Assembly: GCA_040218145.1 (NCBI GenBank)
Contig: JAVJQK010000040.1
Location: 1-60,480 of the forward strand
Source of the DNA: Sandaracinaceae bacterium
Lineage (GTDB): Bacteria; Myxococcota_A; Polyangia; Polyangiales; Sandaracinaceae
Direction: 5' to 3'
DNA: 60,480 nt
Below, piece after piece: positions 49,468 through 57,623 of the stretch. Made by a program: the position numbers and the translations under genes. The stretch's first letter is position 1. Every line of letters starts with the position of its first letter. Under the pieces are notes generated by a model. That model ran no database searches, was not told where the DNA came from, and saw only the letters and a list, made by a program, of their open reading frames with translations.

Positions 49468-49785
49468 ATGAGCTCGAAGCCGCCCTCCGTCGCGGTCGAG
49501 GTGGTCACCCCGACGTCACGCGATCAGCGACGTGACAGAGTCGAGAAGCTGGGTGAGCACGCGGCGTTCGGCGTCAGCTGGTACTGGCTCCTCGATCCGG
49601 AGCTGCGCACGCTGGAGATCCTCGAGCTCGACGCTCTGGGGCGGTACGCGCACGTGGTGGGGCGGAGCGCGGGCCAGATCGCTCCCGTCCCGGGGTGTGA
49701 GGGCCTCGTCGTCGACCTGGACGCGCTCTGGGCCCGCCACGACGCGCTCCCTTCGGACGACGTCTCCCCGGGGCGCGAGGGATGA
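49468..49785 (+). pseudogene. 5'-truncated Uma2-family nuclease gene
   Basis: Encodes 105 aa matching the C-terminal half of Uma2 (DUF820) endonucleases: VAVEVVTPTSRDQRRDRVEKL, then FGVSWYWLLDPELRTLEIL and GRYAHV. The usual N-terminal 80-90 residues, with the first acidic active-site residues, are absent. Upstream lies the half-palindrome. The frame opens with an ATG that may be fortuitous. It is probably non-functional as a nuclease. Confidence 0.7.
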
Positions 49786-49878
49786 CGCGCGGCTCCGCAC
49801 GGGGTGCGTGGAACCTCGGGCGGTGATGGATTAGCCTCCCGAGCCCGGCCAAGCGGCCGGGATTGCCGGGTCTCCGTC

Positions 49879-51498
49879 GTGCAGCTCTCCCCGATCGGCC
49901 ACACCCCCGCCTCCACGGCGCCGCGCTTCGACCCGGAGGGGGTGCTCGAGGCGGCGAGAGACCTGCGCGCGTCGGTCCACGTGGTCCGGGAGGCCAGCTC
50001 GGTCGGTGGGCGCGTGGGCGTGGCGCGCGGGGCGCTCGAGGACGCTCTCCGGCCCGCTCTCCAGCCCGCCCTGGAGCACCGCGCGACCCTCGGGCCGGTG
50101 CCGCCCGAGTGGCTGGGCGACCGCAGCTTCCTCGACGCGCACGGCGTGCGGTTCCCGTACGTGGCGGGCGCGATGGCGAACGGGATCGCCACGGCCGAGC
50201 TGGTCATCGCGATGGCGCAGGCCCGCATGCTCGCCTTCTTCGGCGCGGCGGGGCTCCTGCCCGACCGGATCGCCGCGGCGCTCGACCAGATCGACGCCGC
50301 GCTCGGCCACACCGACGCGAGCTGGGGCGCGAACCTCATCCACTCGCCCAACGAGCCCGCGCTCGAGGAGGCGGTGTGCGCGCTCTACCTCGCGCGCGGC
50401 GTCCGGCGCGTCAGCGCGTCAGCGTACGTCGACTTGACGCCCGCCGTCGTGCGCTTCGCCGCGAGCGGGCTGCACGAAGAGGGCGGCGTCGTCGTCCGCC
50501 ACAACCACGTGTTCGCCAAGATCAGCCGGCCCGAGGTCGCGCGGCGCTTCATGTCGCCCCCGCCGAAGGCCACGCTCGACGCGCTGGTCGCGCGCTCGCA
50601 CCTGACCGAGCGCGAGGCGGCGCTCGCTCTGCGGGTCCCCGTCGCCGAGGACATCACGGTGGAGTCCGACAGCGGCGGCCACACCGACAACCAGGCGCTC
50701 GGCGCGGTCTTCCCGGTCGTGGCGCGGCTCCGCGATCGCCTCTGCGCCGAGCACCGCTATCCGCGCGCGATCCGGCTCGGGGCCGCAGGCGGCATCGGCA
50801 CGCCGGCCAGCGTGGCCTCCGCCTTCTCGCTCGGCGCGAGCTACGTGCTGACGGGGTCGATCAACCAGGCCGCCGTCGAGTCCGGCCTGAGCGACGCGGG
50901 CAAGGCGCTCCTCGCGCAGGCCGAGATGAGCGACGTGGTCATGGCGCCCGCGGCCGACATGTTCGAGCAGGGCGTGCAGGTCCAGGTGCTGCGGCGAGGG
51001 ACCATGTTCGGCCCGCGCGCGGCACGGCTCCACCAGCTCTACGTCGCGCACGACTCGCTCGACGCGCTGAGCGCCGACGCCCGCGCCCGCCTCGAGGAGG
51101 AGGTGCTCGGCGCGTCGGTCGACGAGGTGTGGGGGCTCACGGAGGCCTTCTTCTCGGAGCGTGACCCGGGCGAAATCGAGCGCGCCCACGCCGACCCCAA
51201 GCACAAGATGGCGCTCGTCTTCCGCTGGTACCTCGGGCTCAGCAGCAAGTGGGCGATCACGGGCGAGCCGGCCCGGCGCCTCGACTACCAGATCTGGTGT
51301 GGCCCCGCGATGGGCGCGTTCAACGACTGGGCGCGAGGCAGCTTCCTCGAGGACCCGAAGGAGCGCCGCGCGGTGGTGATCGCGCTCAACCTCCTCGAGG
51401 GCGCCGCGACCCTGACCCGCGCCCAGCAGCTCCGCGCGCACGGCGCGCCGGTCCCGCCCGCCGCCTTCGACTTCCGACCCAAGCGCCTCTCCGAATGA
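49879..51498 (+). CDS. pfa1: PUFA synthase enoyl reductase (PfaD / myxobacterial Pfa1-like)
   Basis: A 539-aa flavin-dependent enoyl reductase (TIM barrel, 2-nitropropane-dioxygenase/FabK type) that acts in trans with PUFA synthases. Marks are VAGAMANGIATAELV, SWGANLIHSP, VESDSGGHTDN and GAAGGIGTPASVASAF (flavin phosphate binding), followed by the PfaD-specific C-terminal part (HADPKHKMALVFRWYLG). The start GTG (VQLSPIGHTP) was chosen for fit with family ends, and an earlier frame opens at 49804. Its stop overlaps the next gene (ATGA). The order ER first, then two large proteins, is the known myxobacterial arrangement. Confidence 0.85.
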   Translation: MQLSPIGHTPASTAPRFDPEGVLEAARDLRASVHVVREASSVGGRVGVARGALEDALRPALQPALEHRATLGPVPPEWLGDRSFLDAHGVRFPYVAGAMANGIATAELVIAMAQARMLAFFGAAGLLPDRIAAALDQIDAALGHTDASWGANLIHSPNEPALEEAVCALYLARGVRRVSASAYVDLTPAVVRFAASGLHEEGGVVVRHNHVFAKISRPEVARRFMSPPPKATLDALVARSHLTEREAALALRVPVAEDITVESDSGGHTDNQALGAVFPVVARLRDRLCAEHRYPRAIRLGAAGGIGTPASVASAFSLGASYVLTGSINQAAVESGLSDAGKALLAQAEMSDVVMAPAADMFEQGVQVQVLRRGTMFGPRAARLHQLYVAHDSLDALSADARARLEEEVLGASVDEVWGLTEAFFSERDPGEIERAHADPKHKMALVFRWYLGLSSKWAITGEPARRLDYQIWCGPAMGAFNDWARGSFLEDPKERRAVVIALNLLEGAATLTRAQQLRAHGAPVPPAAFDFRPKRLSE

Positions 51499-54400
51499 CC
51501 GAGAAGAAGCAAACGCCGATCGCGATCGTGGGGCTGAGCTGCCTGTTCCCGGGCTCGAGCGAGCTCACGGGGTTCTGGCAGGACATCTTGCTCGGCCGCG
51601 ACCGTCTCACCCGCGTCCCCGCCGATCGCTGGCTGGTCGAGGACTACTACGACCCGGATCCCAAGGCGCCGGACAAGATCTACGTCGACAAGGGCGGCTT
51701 CCTCGACGACGTCGACTTCGACCCGATGAAGTGGGGCGTGCCCCCGTCGATCGTCCCGGCGACGGACTCGACGCAGCTCCTGGCGCTCGTGGTGGCAGAG
51801 CGGACCCTGCGCGACGCGTTCGACGACGCGGCGCTCGCGGAGCTGCGCGACACGACCAGCGTGATCCTCGGCGTGACGAGCGCGCAGAAGCTCCTCGGAG
51901 AGATGAACAGCCGGCTCCAGCGCCCGGTGTGGGTCAAGGCGCTGCGCGAGATGGGGCTGCCCGAGGGCCAGGTCGAGGAGGCCTGCGACCGCATCGTCTC
52001 GCACTACGCCGACTGGCAGGAGAGCACGTTCCCCGGGATCCTCGGCAACGTCGTCGCGGGCCGCATCGCCAACCGCCTCGACCTTGGGGGAACCAACTGC
52101 GTCACCGACGCTGCCTGCGCGAGCACCTTCAGCGCGCTCAAGATGGGCGTGGACGAGCTGGCGCTGCACCACAGCGACGTCGTGCTCTGCGGCGGCGCCG
52201 ACACGATGAACGACCCGTTCATGTTCGAGTGCTTCGCGAAGACGACCGCGCTCAGCCTGACCGGAGACTGCCGGCCGTTCAGCGACCGCGCGGACGGCAC
52301 CATGCTCGGCGAGGGCGTGGGCATGGTCGCGCTGATGCGGCTCGAGGACGCGGAGGCGCGCGGCGTCCCGGTCTACGCGGTGATCCGCGGCGTGGGCAGC
52401 AGCTCGGACGGACGGTCCAAGAGCGTCTACGCGCCCGTGCCCGAGGGGCAGGCCAAGGCGCTCCGGCGCGCGTATGACCGCGCGGGCTACGGGCCCGAGA
52501 CGGTGGAGCTGATCGAGGCCCACGGCACCGGCACCATCGCGGGCGACGCGGCGGAGTTCGAGGGGCTGCGGCAGGTCTTCGGCGACGCGAAGGACGCGGC
52601 CCCGAACGGCGGCGTGAGGTGGTGCGCGCTCGGCAGCGTCAAGTCGCAGGTCGGCCACACCAAGGCGGCGGCCGGCGCGGCGGGGCTCATCAAGGCCGCG
52701 CTCGCGGTGCGTCATGGCGTCTTGCCTCCCACCATCAAGGTGGACGCGCCGAACCCGGGCATGGATCTCGAGGGCGGGCCCTTCTATCTGAACACGCCCA
52801 GCTCGAGCACCGCGGCGCGCCCGTGGATCCGCGGAGGCGATCACCCGCGCCGCGCGTCGGTGAGCTCGTTCGGTTTCGGCGGCAGCAACTTCCACGTGGC
52901 CATCGAGGAGTACGCCGGCCCGCGTCCACCGCGGCTGGCCTCGGCCGGCCCGGAGCTGGTCACGCTGAGCGGGGATCCGAAGGCGCTGCTGGCGGAGATC
53001 GACGCGCTGCTCCCCGGCGTGAAGCAGCCCGGCATGCTGCGCTGGCTCGCGTGGGACTCGCAGCGGCGCTTCCGGCCCGACGCGGCCGCGCGGCTCACGA
53101 TCGTGGCGAGCGACGAGGAGGACCTCGCGGGCAAGCTCGAGATGGCGCGCCCCATCGTGCAGCGCGGCGAGCCGTTCACCGCCCCGGGCGGCGTGTGCTT
53201 CGCGACCGGTGAAGCGGCGGGCGACGTCGCCTTCCTCTTCCCGGGGCAGGGCAGCCAGCACCTCGGCATGGGCGCGCCGCTCGCGCTCCGCTTCGAGGCG
53301 GCCCGCGCGGTCTGGGATCGCGCGGCCGGGTCGGGCCTGCACGACGTCGTCTTCCCACGTCCGCGTTTCGGCCCGAACGATGACGAGGACCGCCTGCGCG
53401 CGACCGAAAACGCGCAGCCCGCGCTCGGCCTGACGAGCCTCTCCTTCCTCGAGGTGCTGCGCGCGCTCGGGCTCCGCGCGGCGATGCACGGCGGCCACAG
53501 CTTCGGCGAGGTCAGCGCGCTGCACGCGGCGGGCGTCTTCGGCGAGGAAGACTTCTTGCGCGTCGCGCGCGAGCGTGGCCGGCTCATGGCGGAGGCGGCC
53601 GCCTCGACCGACGGCGCGATGCTGGCCCTGAGCGCCGAGATCGCGGAGGTCCGCGCGCTGGTCGAGGCGCGCGGGCTCGAGGTCACCGTCGCCAACCACA
53701 ACCACCCGACGCAGGTCGTGCTCAGCGGCACGCGCGAGGCCATCGAGGCGGCGGAGGCGGCGGCGAAGGAGGCCAGGCTCCGCGGCCGGCGGCTGGACGT
53801 CGCGACCGCGTTCCACTCCCCCGTGGTCGGCGCGAGCCGCGCGCCCTTCGCCGCGTTCCTCTCCGAGGTGGCGCTCGGCGAGGCGAGCGCGCCCATCTAC
53901 GCCAACGCGACGGCCGAGGTCTACGGCGACGTGCGCGAGACCCTGGCCGATCAGATCGCGCAGCCGGTGCGCTTCGTCGAGCAGATCGAGGCGATGCACG
54001 CCGCCGGGGCGCGCGTCTTCGTCGAGGTCGGCGCGGGCTCGGTGCTCACCGGGCTCGTCTCGCGCATCCTGAAGGGCAAGCCGCACCGCGCGGTGGCCCT
54101 GGACCGCAAGGGCGCGTCCGACCTGGGCGCGTTCTTCGCGGGGCTCGGTCAGCTCGCCGCGGCGGGTGTGCGGCTCGAGCTGCCCGCGCTTTGGCAGGAC
54201 GAGCGCGTCCCCGTCGATCCGCGCGCCGTGGAGCGGCCGCGCATGACCCTCTCCGTCGGCGGCGCGAACGTCGGCAAGCCGTACCCGCCCGCGGGAGGCG
54301 CGTCGGCGCTGCCGCCTCCGAACCCCGCGCCCTCGCCCCGCGCGTCGTCTCCTGGCGCGTCATCGGGGGCGCCGGTCGAGCCGCCCCGCTCGTCTGCTCC

Positions 54401-57400
54401 GAGCGCTCCGACCATCAGTCAGGAAGCCTTGCAGGTCTTCCTGGAGACGCAGCGCCAGGCCGCCGAGGCGCACGCCACGTATCAGCGCTCGGTCGCGGAC
54501 GCGCACGCGGCGTTCCTGCGGTCGAACGAGGCGGCGATGAACGCGCTGGCGCGCATGTTGGGCGGCGCGCCGCTCGAGGCGTCGGTGCAGACGCTGCCGA
54601 CCGCGCCAGTGCCCGTCGCGGCGTCGGAGCCCGTCCCGCAACAGCCGGCCGCGCCGCCACCTGCCGCGCCGCAGCCGGTCGCTCGCCACGACGGGGCGCC
54701 GTCTCGTGATCTGAACGCGCTCATGCTCGAGGTGGTGGCGCAGAAGACGGGCTATCCGGCGGACATGCTGAGGCCGTCGATGGAGCTCGAGGCGGACCTC
54801 GGGGTGGACTCGATCAAGCGGGTGGAGATCCTCGCCGCGCTGCGCGAGCGAGCGCCGGAGCTGCCGGAGCTGGACCCGGCGAAGCTCGGCAAGCTGCGGA
54901 CGCTGGCCGAGATCACCGAGGTGCTGCAGGCGGGGCTGGGCGCCGCGCCCGCGGCGCCGGTCACCACGACCGCTCCACCGCGCGATCTGAGCGCGCTGAT
55001 GCTCGAGGTGGTGGCGCAGAAGACGGGCTATCCGGCGGACATGCTGAGGCCGTCGATGGAGCTGGAGGCGGACCTCGGGGTGGACTCGATCAAGCGGGTG
55101 GAGATCCTCGCGGCGCTGCGCGAGCGGGCACCGGAGCTGCCGGAGCTGGACCCGGCGATGCTGGGCAAGCTCCGCACGCTGGCCGAGATCACGCAGGTCC
55201 TCCAGGCGGAGGTGGGCGCGGCCCCGACCGAGTCGAGCCCCGCCTCACCGCCCGCTTCCCCCGAGCGCGATCTGAGCGCGCTGATGCTCGAGGTGGTGGC
55301 GCAGAAGACGGGCTACCCGGCGGACATGCTGAGGCCATCGATGGAGCTCGAGGCGGACCTCGGGGTGGACTCCATCAAGCGGGTGGAGATCCTCGCCGCG
55401 CTGCGCGAGCGCGCCCCGGAGCTGCCGGAGCTGGACCCGGCGAAGCTCGGCAAGCTGCGCACCCTGGCCGAGATCACGCAGGTCCTCGAGGGCGCCGCGC
55501 CGACCGCGCCTCCCGCCCCGAACACGAGCCAGCCGATCGCGACCGCGCCGCGGCGCTTCGCGATCGAGTGGCTCGACGCGCCCGCGCCCGGCCTCGCGCC
55601 GCCCGGGCTCTTCGCCGGCCCCGTCGGGGTGTTCGGTGACCCCGCGCTGGTAGAGGCCTTGCGGGCCCACGGCCTCGACGCGCGCGCCGACGAGCCCTGC
55701 CGGGCGCTCGTGCACGTGGGCGAGGACCCGGCGGAGGCGTTTCGCTTCGCGCGGACGCACGCCACACGCTGCGATCTGCTGATCTTCGTGAGCCGGCGCG
55801 ACCACGGGGCCGCGGGGCTCGCCCGCACCGTGCAGCTGGAGCACCCCGACCTCGTCGCGCGCAGCATCACGGGCGACGTGGACCCGGCGCGGGTCGCGGA
55901 CGAGATCGTCAGCGGCGGCGTGCTCCGCGAGGTCAGGCTCGACGCGGCGCGACGCGTGCCGCGCGTGGTGCGCGCCCCCGAGCCGCGGGCGTCCGCGTGC
56001 GTCATGCCGCCCGTGGTGGTGGCCTCGGGCGGTGGCCGCGGGGTGACCGCGGCCTGCCTCATCACGCTCGCCGAGGAGGTCGGGGGGCGCTACCTCCTGC
56101 TCGGTCGCACCGCGCTCGCCGAGGAAGACGAGTCGACCGGGGCCGTCCCCGACGCGGAGCTCGAGAACGCGCTCATGGCTCGCGCGAGGGCTCGCGGCGA
56201 GACCCCGACCCCGCGCGCGCTGCGGGGCGAGGCGCGCCGGCTGCGGGCGGCGCGGGAGGTGCGCGCGACCCTGGACGCCATCCACGCGGCCGGGGGAGAG
56301 GCGCGCTACGCCGCGGCGGACGTGGGCGCGCCCGAGACCATCCGGGCCGCGCTCGAAGACGCGCGGGCCGCGTTCGGGCCCTTCACCATGGTCGTGCACG
56401 GCGCGGGCGTGCTCGCCGACAAGCACCTCGTCGACAAGAGCGACGACGACTTCGCGCGTGTCTACGGCACCAAGGTCGACGGCGCGCGCGCGCTCCTCGA
56501 CGCCCTCTCGGACGATCCCATCGCGAGCGTCATGCTCTTCGGCTCCGTGGCCGCGCGCTTCGGCAACGTCGGACAGAGCGACTACGCGATGGCCAACGCC
56601 GCGCTCGACGCGCTCGCGCTCGAGGAGCGGGCGCGGCGGCCCGACGCGCGGGTGCGCTGCATCGCGTGGGGCCCGTGGGCCGGCGGCATGGTCACCCCGG
56701 CGCTGGCCGCGCACTTCGCGGAGAAGGGGATCCCGCTGATCGATCTCGCCGAGGGCGCGCACGCCTTCGTGCGCGAGGCGCGCGGGGAGGTCGCGGAGCC
56801 GCCGCTCGTGGTGCTGGGCGCGCCGCTCGCCCGGAGCTCGGAGCACGCAGCGCGCTTCTCCTTCCGGGTCTCCCGCCACACCCACCCCGAGCTGCTCGAC
56901 CACGCGGTCAAGGACGTGCCCGTGCTCCCGGTGGTGCTCGTGCTCGAGCACTTCGCGCGCGCGGCCAAGGCGCTTCGCCCCGATCTCGCGATGGCCCGCT
57001 GCCGCGACGTGAAGGTCCTGCGCGGGGTGCCGCTGACGCGCTTCGACGAGGGACACGTCTTCGAGATCGCGCTGAAGCTTCTCTCGAACGGGCACGGCGC
57101 GACCTACTCCGCGGAGCTGTCGAGTCAGGACGGCGTGCATTATCGCGCGCAGCTCGACCTCGTGGCCGAGCTCCCGATGGGCTCGACGCCGCGGCCCGCG
57201 CCGGCCGACATGAGCGCTCGCCCCGGACCGCTCTACGGCGGCTGCCTCTTTCACGGCGCCCGCTTCCAGGTGATCCGCGCCCTCGACGGGGTCGGCGAAG
57301 GTGGCGCGGCCGGCACCCTCGTCGGCACGCCCGCGGTGGGCTGGCTCGAGCGCGCCTGGCAGGTCGACCCCGCGCTGCTCGACGGTGGCTTGCAGCTCGC

Positions 57401-57623
57401 GGTGCTCTGGACCGAGCGGCGCCTCGGAGGCGACGCCCTGCCCACCGGTCTGGAGGCGCTGCACGTCTATCGCCCGGGCCCGATCGACGGCGAGGTCCGC
57501 GCGCTCGTGCACGGACACGACGCCGCGAGCGGGCGCGCGCGCTGCGACGTCACCTTCGTCGGCGAAGACGGAAGCCCCCTCGCGGAGCTCCGCGGCGTCG
57601 AGACGCACGTCTTGCCGCGATGA
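51495..57623 (+). CDS. pfa2: PUFA synthase subunit Pfa2-like: KS-MAT-ACPx3-KR-DH
   Basis: A 2042-aa multidomain protein. KS, residues 1-470: Cys208 (DAACAST), His343 (EAHGTGT) and His388 (VGHTKAAAG). MAT: FPGQGSQHLGMG, then Ser669 in GGHSFGEVS. Three ACPs carry attachment serines 1106, 1198 and 1293 in LGVDSIKRVEIL. KR: SGGGRGVT nucleotide loop, with the SVAARFGNVGQSDYAMAN catalytic Ser/Tyr. C-terminal hot-dog PS-DH: the first motif reads DHAVKDVPVLP, with Asp where HxxxG has Gly, and the second is DPALLDGGLQ. It builds long-chain polyunsaturated fatty acids on the tandem ACPs with the ER and the next protein. Overlaps of 4 nt on both sides couple the three genes. Confidence 0.9.
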   Translation: MTEKKQTPIAIVGLSCLFPGSSELTGFWQDILLGRDRLTRVPADRWLVEDYYDPDPKAPDKIYVDKGGFLDDVDFDPMKWGVPPSIVPATDSTQLLALVVAERTLRDAFDDAALAELRDTTSVILGVTSAQKLLGEMNSRLQRPVWVKALREMGLPEGQVEEACDRIVSHYADWQESTFPGILGNVVAGRIANRLDLGGTNCVTDAACASTFSALKMGVDELALHHSDVVLCGGADTMNDPFMFECFAKTTALSLTGDCRPFSDRADGTMLGEGVGMVALMRLEDAEARGVPVYAVIRGVGSSSDGRSKSVYAPVPEGQAKALRRAYDRAGYGPETVELIEAHGTGTIAGDAAEFEGLRQVFGDAKDAAPNGGVRWCALGSVKSQVGHTKAAAGAAGLIKAALAVRHGVLPPTIKVDAPNPGMDLEGGPFYLNTPSSSTAARPWIRGGDHPRRASVSSFGFGGSNFHVAIEEYAGPRPPRLASAGPELVTLSGDPKALLAEIDALLPGVKQPGMLRWLAWDSQRRFRPDAAARLTIVASDEEDLAGKLEMARPIVQRGEPFTAPGGVCFATGEAAGDVAFLFPGQGSQHLGMGAPLALRFEAARAVWDRAAGSGLHDVVFPRPRFGPNDDEDRLRATENAQPALGLTSLSFLEVLRALGLRAAMHGGHSFGEVSALHAAGVFGEEDFLRVARERGRLMAEAAASTDGAMLALSAEIAEVRALVEARGLEVTVANHNHPTQVVLSGTREAIEAAEAAAKEARLRGRRLDVATAFHSPVVGASRAPFAAFLSEVALGEASAPIYANATAEVYGDVRETLADQIAQPVRFVEQIEAMHAAGARVFVEVGAGSVLTGLVSRILKGKPHRAVALDRKGASDLGAFFAGLGQLAAAGVRLELPALWQDERVPVDPRAVERPRMTLSVGGANVGKPYPPAGGASALPPPNPAPSPRASSPGASSGAPVEPPRSSAPSAPTISQEALQVFLETQRQAAEAHATYQRSVADAHAAFLRSNEAAMNALARMLGGAPLEASVQTLPTAPVPVAASEPVPQQPAAPPPAAPQPVARHDGAPSRDLNALMLEVVAQKTGYPADMLRPSMELEADLGVDSIKRVEILAALRERAPELPELDPAKLGKLRTLAEITEVLQAGLGAAPAAPVTTTAPPRDLSALMLEVVAQKTGYPADMLRPSMELEADLGVDSIKRVEILAALRERAPELPELDPAMLGKLRTLAEITQVLQAEVGAAPTESSPASPPASPERDLSALMLEVVAQKTGYPADMLRPSMELEADLGVDSIKRVEILAALRERAPELPELDPAKLGKLRTLAEITQVLEGAAPTAPPAPNTSQPIATAPRRFAIEWLDAPAPGLAPPGLFAGPVGVFGDPALVEALRAHGLDARADEPCRALVHVGEDPAEAFRFARTHATRCDLLIFVSRRDHGAAGLARTVQLEHPDLVARSITGDVDPARVADEIVSGGVLREVRLDAARRVPRVVRAPEPRASACVMPPVVVASGGGRGVTAACLITLAEEVGGRYLLLGRTALAEEDESTGAVPDAELENALMARARARGETPTPRALRGEARRLRAAREVRATLDAIHAAGGEARYAAADVGAPETIRAALEDARAAFGPFTMVVHGAGVLADKHLVDKSDDDFARVYGTKVDGARALLDALSDDPIASVMLFGSVAARFGNVGQSDYAMANAALDALALEERARRPDARVRCIAWGPWAGGMVTPALAAHFAEKGIPLIDLAEGAHAFVREARGEVAEPPLVVLGAPLARSSEHAARFSFRVSRHTHPELLDHAVKDVPVLPVVLVLEHFARAAKALRPDLAMARCRDVKVLRGVPLTRFDEGHVFEIALKLLSNGHGATYSAELSSQDGVHYRAQLDLVAELPMGSTPRPAPADMSARPGPLYGGCLFHGARFQVIRALDGVGEGGAAGTLVGTPAVGWLERAWQVDPALLDGGLQLAVLWTERRLGGDALPTGLEALHVYRPGPIDGEVRALVHGHDAASGRARCDVTFVGEDGSPLAELRGVETHVLPR
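54709..55490 (+). repeat. Three near-identical ACP-coding repeats
   Basis: Three units of about 210 nt, starting at about 54709, 54985 and 55265, encode MLEVVAQKTGYPADMLRPSM... through LRTLAEIT. They are almost identical at DNA level, including third positions, while the Pro/Ala linkers between them differ. This implies recent duplication or gene conversion. Confidence 0.85.

Noticed and set aside
49804..49878. Longer N-terminus of the enoyl reductase
   Set aside because: The extra 25 residues are Arg/Gly-rich without family character. The GTG at 49879 gives the expected end.
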